Assembly (NCBI RefSeq): GCF_001646865.1
Contig: NZ_LRRB01000197.1
Location: 35,766 to 99,765 of the forward strand
From: Aldersonia kunmingensis
GTDB lineage: Bacteria > Actinomycetota > Actinomycetes > Mycobacteriales > Mycobacteriaceae
Direction of reading: 5' to 3'
DNA: 64,000 nucleotides
In this document: positions 32,074 to 41,555 of the stretch, piece by piece
Position numbering within the stretch: the stretch's first letter is position 1
How the letters are laid out: the number at the start of each line of letters is the position of its first letter
Notes under the pieces: model-generated
Seen by the model: only the letters and a program-made list of their open reading frames with translations
Databases searched by the model: none
Told to the model about the DNA's origin: nothing
Program-made: the position numbers and the translations under genes

Positions 32074-32253
32074 TGTAACTGTAACTTAACGAAACATGTT
32101 GTTACTAGAAGTTCGCTGAGTAAGGTTCAACCTTTTGTAACGAAGCGCTCGATATGTGCGACACGCGGTTATACGATCAGTTCGCAACCGCCTGCGCTAG
32201 GGGTTAACTAGCCCCGCCGCGTGGATACACTCCCCAAGGTTGGTGGGTTAATA

Positions 32254-33819
32254 ATGACCTACGGCGCTCCCATTGGAGAAGCAGCCGATCTACCAGGGCG
32301 TTCGAGACTGTTCTTCCGAGGTGATCGAGCGGCCTATCTCCGCTCCCGGCTAGCAGTGCGTGCCGGTTTGCGGACCGCCCGGGAACGTTGGCAGATGGAA
32401 TATGTCCGCAACCTTGTAGCAACCGATGTCGTCGCAGTTTGCGTGGCGGTAGCCGTGGCGCAGGTTGTCCGCTTCGGTTCCAGCGCCGAGACCACCGACT
32501 TGGATTGGGCACCGAACTCGAGCGTGGGCTACTCGTTCGTCTCCGTGATCCTGATGCTGTGCTGGGTCGGCTTCCTTGCGCTGTTCAACACGCGTTCCCC
32601 ACGGGTGATCGGCGCCGGTGCCGAGGAGTACCGGCTGATCGCATCGGCCACGTTCCGGCTGTTCGGAGTTATCGCGATCGTCGCGTTGCTCCTCCGGATG
32701 GACATTGCCCGCGGCTACCTCGCCATCGCCTTCCCGCTCGGCCTGCTGCTGTTGCTGATCAACCGGCGCGCCTGGCGCAAGTACGCGGTCGCGCAGCGAC
32801 GGTACGAGCGCTACCTGACCGCAGTGCTCGTCGTCGGTGGGCAACGCGCGGTTTCCGGCATGGCCCAGGCGTTTGTTCGGGATGAGACGCTCGGCTACAC
32901 CGTCGTCGGTGCCTGCACGCCGGAGGGACCGACCGAGGAGCAGGACTCGATCGAGGTCGATGGGGTGCAGATTCCGATTGTCGGCCCGGACAACGAGATC
33001 GTCACTGCTGTGAAGCGCACAGGCGCCGACACGGTTGCCCTCACCGCGACCGACCATCTGCAACCGGCCCAGATCAAGGCGTTGGTGTGGAGCCTCGAGG
33101 AACTCGGCGTGGATCTGATCGTGACGCCCGGACTCGTCGATATCGCCGGACAGCGGTTGCGCAGCAGGCCGGTGGCCGAGATGCCAATGCTGCACATCGA
33201 GAAGCCGCAGTACGACCGCGCCAAGTCGATCTCCAAGCAGAGCTTCGACTTTGCCTTCGCCTTCCTCGCACTGCTCCTGATCCTGCCGGTGCTGCTTTTC
33301 GTCGCCGCCGCCGTGAAGTTGAGCACCCGCGGACCGGTGTTTTATTTGTCGGAGCGCATCGGACTCGATGGCAGGCCGTTCCGGATGATCAAGTTCCGCA
33401 GCATGTATGAGGACGCGGACAAGCACCTGGACGCGTTGGTCAGCCAGAACGAGGGTGCAGGCCCGCTGTTCAAATTGCACGATGATCCGCGCGTGACTCC
33501 GATCGGCCGGGTGCTGCGCAAGTTCAGCATCGATGAGCTGCCGCAGTTCCTCAATGTGTTGGCCGGACAGATGAGCGTCGTCGGTCCACGCCCGCCGTTG
33601 CGCAGCGAGGTCGAGAAATACGACGGGCATGTGCGCCGCCGGATGCTCGTGCGGCCGGGCGTCACCGGCCTGTGGCAGATCTCCGGCCGGTCCGATCTCT
33701 CGTGGGATGAGGCGGTTCGCCTCGACCTCTCATATGTCGAGAACTGGTCGATGATGCAGGACCTGCAGATCATCAAGCGCACCCTTGGCGTGGTGACGCG
33801 CAGCGAAGGCGCGTACTAG
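32254..33819 (+). CDS. Polyprenyl-phosphate sugar-1-phosphate transferase (exopolysaccharide initiation)
   Basis: 521 aa from ATG 32254; a GTG at 32221 would add 11 residues. Four to five transmembrane helices (for example LVATDVVAVCVAVAVAQVV and FRLFGVIAIVALLLRM) precede a CoA-binding-like domain (about 185-300), a fifth helix (FAFAFLALLLILPVLLFVAA) and a C-terminal sugar transferase domain. That domain holds MIKFRSMYEDADKH, RKFSIDELPQFLNVLAGQMS and VVGPRPP. This is the WcaJ/WbaP family, which loads the first sugar phosphate onto undecaprenyl or decaprenyl phosphate. udgA next door provides UDP-glucuronate for such polymers. Confidence 0.88.
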   Translation: MTYGAPIGEAADLPGRSRLFFRGDRAAYLRSRLAVRAGLRTARERWQMEYVRNLVATDVVAVCVAVAVAQVVRFGSSAETTDLDWAPNSSVGYSFVSVILMLCWVGFLALFNTRSPRVIGAGAEEYRLIASATFRLFGVIAIVALLLRMDIARGYLAIAFPLGLLLLLINRRAWRKYAVAQRRYERYLTAVLVVGGQRAVSGMAQAFVRDETLGYTVVGACTPEGPTEEQDSIEVDGVQIPIVGPDNEIVTAVKRTGADTVALTATDHLQPAQIKALVWSLEELGVDLIVTPGLVDIAGQRLRSRPVAEMPMLHIEKPQYDRAKSISKQSFDFAFAFLALLLILPVLLFVAAAVKLSTRGPVFYLSERIGLDGRPFRMIKFRSMYEDADKHLDALVSQNEGAGPLFKLHDDPRVTPIGRVLRKFSIDELPQFLNVLAGQMSVVGPRPPLRSEVEKYDGHVRRRMLVRPGVTGLWQISGRSDLSWDEAVRLDLSYVENWSMMQDLQIIKRTLGVVTRSEGAY

Positions 33820-33953
33820 CAGTCGGCTCAGCGCGGCGGAAACGCCGGTGGTACGGGCCTCTCACCTGCGGCGCACCCGTTGTACATCCGGAGTTGTCCG
33901 GTTCCTCGCGTCGCTGATGCGGTCCGCTAACCGGCGACACATATCAATCGACT

Positions 33954-35273
33954 ATGCGATGCACCGTGTTCGGAACCGGGTATCTGGGCGCCACGCACGC
34001 CGCGTGCATGGCCGAACTCGGCCACGAGGTGCTCGGCGTCGATATCGACGCGGGCAAAGTGGCCAAGCTCGGCGCGGGGGAGGTGCCGTTCTACGAGCCG
34101 GGGCTCGGCGATGTGTTGCGCCGCAATGTCGACGCGGGCAGGCTGCGCTTCACCACCTCGTACGACGATGCGGCCGATTTCGGCGATGTTCATTTCCTCG
34201 GTGTCGGAACTCCGCAGAAGAAGGGCGAGTTCGGCGCCGACCTCCGGCATGTCGATGCGGTTGTGGACACCCTGGCGCCGAGGTTGTCGCGCCCAGCCGT
34301 CCTGGTCGGCAAATCGACGGTTCCGGTTGGTACCGCGGCGCAGATAACGAAGCGGATTCGGCGGGACCTGCCGAACGCCGATATCGAGGTCGCCTGGAAT
34401 CCGGAGTTTCTGCGGGAGGGCTTCGCCGTCGAGGACACGCTGCGGCCCGACCGGGTCGTTCTCGGCGTCGACGAATCTGCGGGCGGACGCGCCGAACCGC
34501 TGATCCGCGAGTTGTACGCGCCGCTGCTCGACGCCGGAGTGCCCTTCCTGGTCACCGACCTGGCCACGGCCGAGTTGGTGAAGGTGTCCGCGAATGCGTT
34601 TCTGGCCACCAAGGTCTCGTTCATCAACGCGGTTGCAGAGGTCTGCGAGGCAACAGGCGCGGACGTCGTCGCGCTGGCCGACGCCCTCGGCCACGACTCG
34701 CGGATCGGGCGGCGGTTCCTCAACGCGGGTCTCGGCTTCGGCGGCGGCTGCCTGCCGAAGGACATCCGCGCGTTCATGGCGCGCGCCGGCGAGCTGGGCG
34801 CCGACCATGCACTCGCGTTTCTGCGCGAGGTCGATCACATCAACATGCGACGCCGCACGAAGCTTGTTGAGCTCACCGCCGCGGCCTGCGGTGGTTCACT
34901 GCTCGGCGCGAACGTGGCGGTCCTCGGTGCCGCGTTCAAGCCGGAGTCGGACGATGTCCGGGACTCGCCGGCGCTGAACGTTGCCGGCATGGTGCAGCTC
35001 AACGGCGCGGCGGTGACCGTGTACGACCCGAAGGCGATGGACAACTCGCGGCGACTGTTCCCGACCCTGAACTACGCCACCTCGACCCTCGAGGCATGCG
35101 AGCGCGCCGATGTCGTGCTGCTACTCACCGAGTGGCCGGAGTTCGTCGGCCTCGATCCGGAGCGGCTTGGCGAAGTCGTGCGGAAGCGGTCGATGATCGA
35201 CGGCCGAAATTGCCTCGACCCGCAGCGCTGGCGAGCGCAGGATTGGACGTATCGCGGACTCGGCCGGCCCTGA
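33954..35273 (+). CDS. udgA: UDP-glucose 6-dehydrogenase
   Basis: 439 aa, the typical size. FGTGYLGATHAACMAELGH is the NAD-binding motif. VAWNPEFLREGFAVEDTLRPDRV and the catalytic GFGGGCLPKDIRAF (Cys nucleophile with following Lys) define the UDP-glucose/GDP-mannose dehydrogenase family. The C-terminal domain with AFKPESDDVRDSPAL is complete. It oxidises UDP-glucose to UDP-glucuronate. It follows the sugar transferase gene by 134 bp in the same direction, fitting a role in a glucuronate-containing surface polysaccharide. Confidence 0.92.
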   Translation: MRCTVFGTGYLGATHAACMAELGHEVLGVDIDAGKVAKLGAGEVPFYEPGLGDVLRRNVDAGRLRFTTSYDDAADFGDVHFLGVGTPQKKGEFGADLRHVDAVVDTLAPRLSRPAVLVGKSTVPVGTAAQITKRIRRDLPNADIEVAWNPEFLREGFAVEDTLRPDRVVLGVDESAGGRAEPLIRELYAPLLDAGVPFLVTDLATAELVKVSANAFLATKVSFINAVAEVCEATGADVVALADALGHDSRIGRRFLNAGLGFGGGCLPKDIRAFMARAGELGADHALAFLREVDHINMRRRTKLVELTAAACGGSLLGANVAVLGAAFKPESDDVRDSPALNVAGMVQLNGAAVTVYDPKAMDNSRRLFPTLNYATSTLEACERADVVLLLTEWPEFVGLDPERLGEVVRKRSMIDGRNCLDPQRWRAQDWTYRGLGRP

Positions 35274-35472
35274 GGTCTGGCCTCGCCCAAGCGCCTACGG
35301 GACGGCAAACCGGCTGGCCGCGTGAACAATCGGGTCCACGGATGGTCACGATCAGGACAGCCTCGGCAACTGTGTCCTACGTCACCACTATGCGTGGGCT
35401 ACGGTGCCACTACGGTGTGCCATGTCGGCGCGCGACGCGGGGGGTAGGACGGTTTTAGGGAACAGGCAGCGT

Positions 35473-36780
35473 ATGCGTTCGGTACTTGGTGTTTCGATGG
35501 GCATGAGCGCCATTCACATGGCGCGGCCCGGCTCTGCGTCCAGCGGACACCCGGTGAACTTCAACCTGCAGCAGGTCGACGTGGACGGGCATCGTCCCGA
35601 AGATCTCACCGCCGAGATCATCGGTGTCGCGCTGGCCGGCGACAACGGGATCGACGCGACGGCCATTGCCTGTCGGCAGGACGGCCGGGCGGATGCGCTG
35701 CGTACTGCGCTCACCCAGGAACGGCTGGGCAATTACCAGTTGGTTCCCGAAGTCCTTGCTGCCCTCGAGTTGTTCGCCGCCACCGGTGAATTGAATGGCT
35801 ACGAGTGCGTTGCGCTGTACGACCTCGGCAGTTCGGGACTGTCCATCAGCATCGTCGACACCGAGCGCAAGATCGTGCACGGCGCCGAGCGCAGCACACA
35901 GATCAACGGGCGCGCATTCGACGCCATGATCGGCGAAGGGCAGATCGCGAGCGGGCGGCTCGCGCTGCCGGCCGACCCTTCCGGGTTCGCCAGCCTGGAC
36001 CGGGTGTGCCGCGAGGCGAAGGAGCAGCTCTCCACCAGTACTGCGGTGGCCCTACCGGCGCCAGAGGGTCTGGTGCTGCTGTCCCGCACGGACTTCGAGT
36101 CCTTGATTGCCCCGATGATCGAGGGGTCGGCGCGCATGCTGCGCGACACGGTGGCCCGTGCCCGCAAGCCGGTCGAAGCGATCGTGCTGATCGGCGGAGG
36201 CGCCCGCATCCCACTGGTCGCGACAGTGCTGCGCAACATGATGGGTCTGCCGGTCATCGTCCCCGAGGGTCCGGAGACGGTTGCGGCCCGCGGTGCTGCG
36301 CTGCTCGCGCATCCCGTGTCGCGGCGCCGAGCCTGGCAGGACAGTCGCGAGACGTCCGGTCCTCGTGGTGTTGCAGAGAAGATTCGCCGCCGTCGTGAGC
36401 TCACCTCCGCGGCTATCGCGGTCGGTGGGCTCGGTCTGCTTGTCGTCCTGGGGCTGAGCCTCGGGACGTCGAGCCTGTTCGGTGGCGGGTCCGACAACAA
36501 ATCGACCACGACCAACACGACTCCGTCGAGTGGCGCGTTCAGCGGGTTGCCGGGCGGGCAGCCTGCCGGAGTGGCGCCGATTGTTGCGCCACCGCCGCCG
36601 CCCCCGGTGGCCACCACCTCGGCGCCGCCCGAGGCACCTGCCGTGACGTGGGACGAGGAGTACGAGGCTCCGGCCCCGCCGCCGCCACCGCGACCCGGTC
36701 CCAACACCTTCTCGGTGCCGGGGCTACCGCCCATCGTCGTGCCGACGCTCCCACCGCTGCCGCCACTGCGATTCCCCTGA
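35473..36780 (+). CDS. Hsp70-like (degenerate ATPase) single-pass membrane protein with Pro-rich tail
   Basis: 435 aa from ATG 35473. Residues 1-290 follow the actin/Hsp70 fold. ALYDLGSSGLSISIVD resembles the phosphate-2 loop of DnaK, and IVLIGGGARIPLVATVL, then VPEGPETVAARGAALLA, matches the adenosine motif. The first loop (SVLGVSMGMSAIHMA) lacks the usual DLGTT. A transmembrane helix (ELTSAAIAVGGLGLLVVLGLSL) lies near 325, followed by a Thr/Pro-rich extracytoplasmic tail. Such proteins occur in mycolata with unknown roles, possibly envelope-stress sensing. A second one lies at 54496-55809. Confidence 0.75.
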   Translation: MRSVLGVSMGMSAIHMARPGSASSGHPVNFNLQQVDVDGHRPEDLTAEIIGVALAGDNGIDATAIACRQDGRADALRTALTQERLGNYQLVPEVLAALELFAATGELNGYECVALYDLGSSGLSISIVDTERKIVHGAERSTQINGRAFDAMIGEGQIASGRLALPADPSGFASLDRVCREAKEQLSTSTAVALPAPEGLVLLSRTDFESLIAPMIEGSARMLRDTVARARKPVEAIVLIGGGARIPLVATVLRNMMGLPVIVPEGPETVAARGAALLAHPVSRRRAWQDSRETSGPRGVAEKIRRRRELTSAAIAVGGLGLLVVLGLSLGTSSLFGGGSDNKSTTTNTTPSSGAFSGLPGGQPAGVAPIVAPPPPPPVATTSAPPEAPAVTWDEEYEAPAPPPPPRPGPNTFSVPGLPPIVVPTLPPLPPLRFP

Positions 36781-36813
36781 CGCGACAGCGTTGATCCGCT
36801 GCTGCGCTGCGAC

Positions 36814-38280
36814 CTAATCGCGTGATCGGTGCGCGCCGCCCGATCGGCGCGGTGGTGCTGGAGGCGCGGTCCGCGGATTGGGTTCTGTGCGTTCGTCGTC
36901 CACATAGCGCGCCGAGCGCGGCGTGCCCTCAGTGCGCGCCGAGCGCGGCATGCCCTCAGTGCGAGCGACGCGCGGTGTAGCGCCGGTTCGTGCCGGGCGG
37001 GCTGTGCTGTCGGCACGGGAAGTGCCCGCCGTTCTCCCGGCGCGCAGCGTGCCGAACGGGCGAGCCAGGATGACCGCGATCCCGGTGGTGAGCGGAACCG
37101 ACAGTGCGAGCGCGATACCGCCGACGGCCGAGCGTGCGATCTCAATAGCGACGGCATCACCGACCAGCACATCGTTGACCGAGCGCCCGGCGACACTGAA
37201 CAACAGCAACAGCGGAAGAGCTCCGCCCGCATAGGCGAAGACGAGCGTGTAGACGGTGCTGGCGATATGGTCGCGGCCCACCCGCATCGTCGCCGTGAAA
37301 ACCGTGCGCCGAGTGGAGTCGGGGTCGAGGGCGGCGAGCTCGAACGCTGCCGATGCCTGGGTGATCGTGACGTCGTTGAGCACACCAATCGTGCCGATGA
37401 TGAAACCGGCGAGCAGCAACCCGGTGATGCTGACGTGCTGGAGGTATGTCGCGACGTTGGTGTTCTGCTCCTCCGACAGTCCGGTCAGATGCGTCAGCCG
37501 AATGGTGGCCCAGGACAGGACAGCCGCGAGCAGCATGGCGGCGAGTGTCCCGAGCAACGCGGAGCTGGTGCGCATGCTCACTCCATGAGCGAGGTACAGC
37601 ACGACGTAGAGGATGACTCCGCCCGCGACGAGCGCCACCGGGATCGCGGGCTTGCCGTCGAGGAGGGCCGGCAGCAGGAATGTGACCACCACGGCGAAGG
37701 TGAACAGCAAGCCGAGCAGCGCGCGGAATCCTCGCCACCGCGCGACCACGATGATGACGAGGGCGAACACGAGGACGATGGCGAGCAACGGGAACCCTCG
37801 CGCGTAGTCGTCGAACCCGTAAATGGTGGTGCCGCTCGCGTCGGTTCCCCGGACCACCCGAATGTTGTCGCCTACGCGCAGGTCCGGCTGGCCCGGGCCC
37901 GGCGCGATTTCGAACAGTGTCTTGGTGCCGGCGTTCGGGCCGGATTCGATCGCGATCACGCTGCGCGTGCAGTCGTAGGACGACATCGGCGGCGGAGTCG
38001 GCGCACCGCCGAAAACGCGTCCGGCAGAAGGACTGCCGCACGGGCCGATGCTCTGACCGACGACGGTCGCCGCCTCCGTCACGACCGCGCCGCCCGACGC
38101 GTTCTGGAACGGCAACGGAATATCGACGGTCTGCTGGCTCGGCCAGAGGATGACCAAACCGGCCAGCACTACCACGCCGAGCGCGACGACGGTGCCGATG
38201 ACGATCCGAGCTGCGTTCTGGCCGATCGCGATTGGCCCGTCGTGGCCGTGGCCGTGGCCGTGACCGTGGTGGCTACTCAT
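36814..38280 (-). CDS. YibE/F-family membrane protein with His-rich N-terminus
   Basis: 488 aa. A HHGHGHGHGHD tract at residues 4-14 could bind metal. A first helix (VIGTVVALGVVVLAGLVIL) is followed by an extracytoplasmic loop with two Cys and then about seven membrane helices. The YibE/F signature region includes DVTITQASAAFELAALDP and DHIASTVYTLVFAYAGGALPLLLLF. The C-terminal 85 residues are Arg/Thr/Pro-rich and contain a near-perfect 9-residue repeat. The biochemical role of the family is unknown. It is convergent with the Hsp70-like gene, 33 bp apart. Confidence 0.82.
   Translation of the reverse strand: MSSHHGHGHGHGHDGPIAIGQNAARIVIGTVVALGVVVLAGLVILWPSQQTVDIPLPFQNASGGAVVTEAATVVGQSIGPCGSPSAGRVFGGAPTPPPMSSYDCTRSVIAIESGPNAGTKTLFEIAPGPGQPDLRVGDNIRVVRGTDASGTTIYGFDDYARGFPLLAIVLVFALVIIVVARWRGFRALLGLLFTFAVVVTFLLPALLDGKPAIPVALVAGGVILYVVLYLAHGVSMRTSSALLGTLAAMLLAAVLSWATIRLTHLTGLSEEQNTNVATYLQHVSITGLLLAGFIIGTIGVLNDVTITQASAAFELAALDPDSTRRTVFTATMRVGRDHIASTVYTLVFAYAGGALPLLLLFSVAGRSVNDVLVGDAVAIEIARSAVGGIALALSVPLTTGIAVILARPFGTLRAGRTAGTSRADSTARPARTGATPRVARTEGMPRSARTEGTPRSARYVDDERTEPNPRTAPPAPPRRSGGAHRSRD
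36907..36960. repeat. 27-bp tandem duplication in the YibE/F tail
   Basis: 36907-36933 and 36934-36960 differ at one base and encode two in-frame copies of a RTEGxPRSA-type nonapeptide. Being in frame, the duplication lengthens a disordered basic tail without harming the membrane domain. Confidence 0.8.
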
Positions 38281-38583
38281 GCGAGTTTGTGAACGAGGGT
38301 GAGGCGCACCGCAGCGAGCATAGTGAGCGCGGCTGAACGACTACGAAATTTGCGTGGGGTGGCGGAGAGCAAGGGGGGGTGTCTCCGCCACCCGCCGGAC
38401 GGCCAGGGGGTGGGCGGTCCGGATGGGCACTTGGTGCCACGGCACAATGTAACTCATCGTTACCCACAACCGCCATACGGTTTGTTTTTCGTTTTAAGAA
38501 CATTCGTGTGCGCTGTTTCGTGGGAAACGAGCGGCGCCGGTCGGCGTGTACATCCGCACGCAACCGGCGCCGGGCAAGCCGCG
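38281..38583. other. Intergenic region between aspC and the YibE/F gene
   Basis: About 303 bp, both flanking genes on the minus strand. It holds a GGCGCCGG (38533-38540)/CCGGCGCC (38564-38571) hairpin just after the aminotransferase stop, a likely terminator, and an AT-rich stretch near 38480-38500 suited to the YibE/F promoter. No gene is evident. Confidence 0.5.
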
Positions 38584-39888
38584 TTACTGCGAGTACGACG
38601 CGAGGAAGTTGCCGAACCGCTCGATCGCCACGGCGAGATCGCGGGCCCACGGAAGGGTCACGATGCGCAGGTGGTCGTGGTTCGGCCAGTTGAAGCCGGT
38701 GCCCTGGACTACCAGGATCTTCTCCTGCAGCAGCAGGTCCTGCACCAGCTTCTCGTCGTTGTGGATCTCGTAGACGTTCGGGTCCAGGCGCGGGAATGCG
38801 TACAGCGCGCCGCGCGGCTTCACACATGTCACGCCGGGGATCATGTTGAGCTTCTCCCAGGCAACATCACGCTGCTCCAGCAGTCGCCCGCCGGGCAGGA
38901 TGAGGTCTTCGATGCTCTGGTGCCCGCCGAGCGCCACCTGAATCGCGTGCTGCGCCGGGACGTTCGGGCACAACCTGGACGACGCGAGCAGATCGATTCC
39001 CTCGATGAACCCGGCCGCGTGCTCCTTCGGCCCGGTGATGGCGAGCCAGCCGGCGCGGTACCCGGCCACCCGGTAGGCCTTGGAGAGCCCGTTGAACGTG
39101 AGGCACAACAGATCCGGCGCCAGGCTCGCGAGCGAAACGTGCTTCGCGTCGTCGTAGAGGATCTTGTCGTAGATCTCGTCGGCGAGCAGCAGCAGCTGAT
39201 GCTTGCGCGCGAGATCGACGATCTGCTGCAGCACCTCCGCCGAATACACCGCACCGGTCGGGTTATTCGGATTGATGACCAGCAGTGCCTTGGTCTTATC
39301 GGTGATCTTGGATTCGATATCGGCGATGTCGGGTTGCCAGTCGTTGGACTCGTCGCACAGGTAGTGCACGGGCGTGCCGCCGGCGAGGCTGGTCATTGCC
39401 GTCCACAGCGGGTAGTCCGGCGCAGGGATAAGCACCTCGTCGCCGTTGTTCAGCAGCGCCTGCATGGTGATGGTGATCAGCTCGGACACCCCGTTGCCGA
39501 GGTACACGCTGTCCACGTCGAGTTCGGGGAACCCGGGGACGAGTTCGTACCGGGTCACGATCGCGCGGCGCGCGGGGAGGATGCCCTTGGACTCGGAGTA
39601 GCCCTGCGCGTACGGCAGCGCGGCGATCATGTCGCGCATGATCACGTCGGGCGCATCGAACCCGAACGGCGCGGGGTTGCCGATGTTGAGCTTGAGGATG
39701 CGGTGTCCCTCGGCCTCCAGGCGTGCTGCGTGTGCGTGTACCGGGCCCCGGATCTCGTATACGACGTTCTGCAGTTTCGAGGATTGCTCCAGCACGCGCG
39801 GCGTGCGGTGCGGGTGGGGGCCGGGGTTACTCACGGGTTCAATGGTGCCATTTGTTGTCCAGCGATTTTCCATTGCCTCATAACTCAC
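38584..39888 (-). CDS. aspC: PLP-dependent aspartate/alanine-type aminotransferase
   Basis: 434 aa. Fold-type I aminotransferase with LGNGVSELITITMQALL, VINPNNPTGAVYS, LADEIYDKILYD and the PLP-lysine motif TFNGLSKAYRVAGYRAGW. The N-terminus (HRTPRVLEQSSKLQNVVYEIRG) is typical of the AlaA-like group to which M. tuberculosis Rv0337c belongs, a family using glutamate with pyruvate or oxaloacetate. Its gene neighbourhood (etfD nearby) fits that orthologue. It follows the DUF2231-like membrane gene by 16 bp in one operon and is closed by a hairpin at 38533-38571. Confidence 0.9.
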   Translation of the reverse strand: MSYEAMENRWTTNGTIEPVSNPGPHPHRTPRVLEQSSKLQNVVYEIRGPVHAHAARLEAEGHRILKLNIGNPAPFGFDAPDVIMRDMIAALPYAQGYSESKGILPARRAIVTRYELVPGFPELDVDSVYLGNGVSELITITMQALLNNGDEVLIPAPDYPLWTAMTSLAGGTPVHYLCDESNDWQPDIADIESKITDKTKALLVINPNNPTGAVYSAEVLQQIVDLARKHQLLLLADEIYDKILYDDAKHVSLASLAPDLLCLTFNGLSKAYRVAGYRAGWLAITGPKEHAAGFIEGIDLLASSRLCPNVPAQHAIQVALGGHQSIEDLILPGGRLLEQRDVAWEKLNMIPGVTCVKPRGALYAFPRLDPNVYEIHNDEKLVQDLLLQEKILVVQGTGFNWPNHDHLRIVTLPWARDLAVAIERFGNFLASYSQ

Positions 39889-39904
39889 CAGGCCGGACGG
39901 TGTT

Positions 39905-40411
39905 CTACAGGAGTGCGGATTCCATCGGTCCAGGTGTGTTGTCCACGGCCGGGGCGGACTTCACGACATCTCCCCAGACGGCCTTCGAGCCGCTGTCGCC
40001 GATCCGATAAAGCTGCACGCAACCGAGCACGCCGACGACAATGGTGAGCACCGCGACGACGACAGTCAGCGCGGCGGCGTTGGCCTTGCGCTCCCGCCAG
40101 TGCAGCACCGCGATCGCCAGTGCCACGACCAGAAGTGCGATCGCGATCCAGATCGCGGTCTCACCGAGTTCGGCGTGATCCCGGACGAACGGCGGGTTGC
40201 CGAGATAGTCGTTGAACCACTCGCCGGCGTCCTCGGTGTAGCGGACCAGCACGACGAGACCGGCGCTCAGCACGATCGGCACCCACCACAGCAGGTCGCG
40301 GAGTTGCCGCCAGAGCACGAGCGCGATCTCCAGCACGACTGTGACCGGGATGAGAACGACGACGAAGTGCACCAGAAGGACGTGGGCCGGAAGGTCGTTG
40401 ATCGTCGACAT
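39905..40411 (-). CDS. DUF2231-like four-helix membrane protein
   Basis: 168 aa from ATG 40411. NDLPAHVLLVHFVVVLIPVT at the start, with His residues in the first helix, followed by three more helices (WWVPIVLSAGLVVLVRYT, TAIWIAIALLVVALAIAVLHW, AALTVVVAVLTIVVGVLGC), matches small DUF2231-type integral membrane proteins in which helix histidines may bind haem. It is upstream of aspC with only 16 bp between and is very likely co-transcribed with it. No role is established. Confidence 0.7.
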   Translation of the reverse strand: MSTINDLPAHVLLVHFVVVLIPVTVVLEIALVLWRQLRDLLWWVPIVLSAGLVVLVRYTEDAGEWFNDYLGNPPFVRDHAELGETAIWIAIALLVVALAIAVLHWRERKANAAALTVVVAVLTIVVGVLGCVQLYRIGDSGSKAVWGDVVKSAPAVDNTPGPMESALL

Positions 40412-40486
40412 GACGCTCCTCGCGGGAATCGGCTGATGCGGACACGCTCGATCCAGCATGGGGGTTCAACGCCCGCTACGCCCGGT

Positions 40487-41437
40487 TTACCGGGGCGGCG
40501 GTCCGCCCGGTCCGCCGCCGCGTCCACCGCCGGCGGGTGGCTGGCCGCCGGTCGGCGCGGTGGTGGTGTCGACTCCTGCAGTCAGGGCGACGGTGTATCC
40601 GGAGGCGGCATCGCCGCTCACGGTCGCGATCTGGCTGGCACCACCGTCGTCGGAGAAGACGTTGTCGCTGGCGAGGGTCACTCGGGCGAGGTTGCGCACG
40701 GATGCCTCATAGCCAGTCGTGGCGTAGACCACGTCGCAGACGTGCTTCGGCAGGGCGACCTGGGAGGTGGCGATGGCGGCGTTGGAGTCCGTGATCGAGG
40801 ACTGATCTGGGTAGACCTCGAAGTGGATATGCGGCCACCGCCCGCTGTAGCAGGCCGGGACGATGCTGGTGAACATCACCTTGCCGGAAGAGTCGGCGAC
40901 CTGGACACCGCGCAGGTAGTTCTGATCGGTGACGCCATCCGAATACATCGAGTAGCCGCCCGCACGGTCGCAATGCCAGACGTACACCGCGACGCCCTCG
41001 AACGGCACACCGCCACCGGCGAGGTCGAGGATTGTCAGCTCCAATGTCATCGGCACGCCGGCGGCGGTGCCGGTGGCATCGCCGAAGCTCGAACGGATGT
41101 CGCCGCGCACGATGCCGCTCTGCTCGAGTACGTCGGGCCCGTTGGAGCCGTCACCGGGGTACGGCCCGGCAGTCTCGTCCGGAATCTCGATCAGCGCGGA
41201 GGTCGACGCCGCAGTGCTGGTGGTCGCGGACGTGGATCCGGTTGAACTGTTCGACCCGCCGCACGCTGTGAGACCGACGGTGGCCGCTCCGATGCCCAAG
41301 GCGCCCAGCATCCGGCGCCGGCTGAGCAACGTATGCACGTCGAAGCCGAGGCCCTGGTCGACAACCTCCTCGCCCGGCCGTGGGAGTGTGCGCTCCTCGT
41401 ACGTGGTGCCGGGTGTGCCCTTGTCTCGGTGTGCCAT
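40487..41437 (-). CDS. Exported intradiol dioxygenase-like protein
   Basis: 316 aa. A twin-arginine/lipoprotein leader, SRRRMLGALGIGAATVGLTACGG, begins near residue 39, preceded by a cytoplasmic stretch, so the product is anchored outside the membrane. The body is an intradiol ring-cleavage dioxygenase fold: IPDETAGPYPGDG, VYVWHCDRAGGYSMY with candidate Tyr ligand, and YSGRWPHIHFEVY with two His ligands for non-haem iron. The C-terminus is Gly/Pro-rich. Exported homologues are widespread in actinobacteria and their substrates are mostly unknown. It is 75 bp upstream of the DUF2231-like gene. Confidence 0.8.
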   Translation of the reverse strand: MAHRDKGTPGTTYEERTLPRPGEEVVDQGLGFDVHTLLSRRRMLGALGIGAATVGLTACGGSNSSTGSTSATTSTAASTSALIEIPDETAGPYPGDGSNGPDVLEQSGIVRGDIRSSFGDATGTAAGVPMTLELTILDLAGGGVPFEGVAVYVWHCDRAGGYSMYSDGVTDQNYLRGVQVADSSGKVMFTSIVPACYSGRWPHIHFEVYPDQSSITDSNAAIATSQVALPKHVCDVVYATTGYEASVRNLARVTLASDNVFSDDGGASQIATVSGDAASGYTVALTAGVDTTTAPTGGQPPAGGGRGGGPGGPPPR

Positions 41438-41555
41438 TGCGTCTCCTCGTGATCGGCGTCGGTCGACGGCGCCGAGTTGGTCCAGTGGCGAGTCTGCGCG
41501 CGGTACCGGCGAGCGAGCTGGCTTCAGCCTGGGAGGTCGCTGTGAGTGGCCAAGG

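Noticed and set aside
36829..38292. A 487-aa frame antisense to the YibE/F gene
   Set aside because: Arg/Asp/Gly-rich composition without a domain; the membrane-protein frame on the other strand is clearly real.
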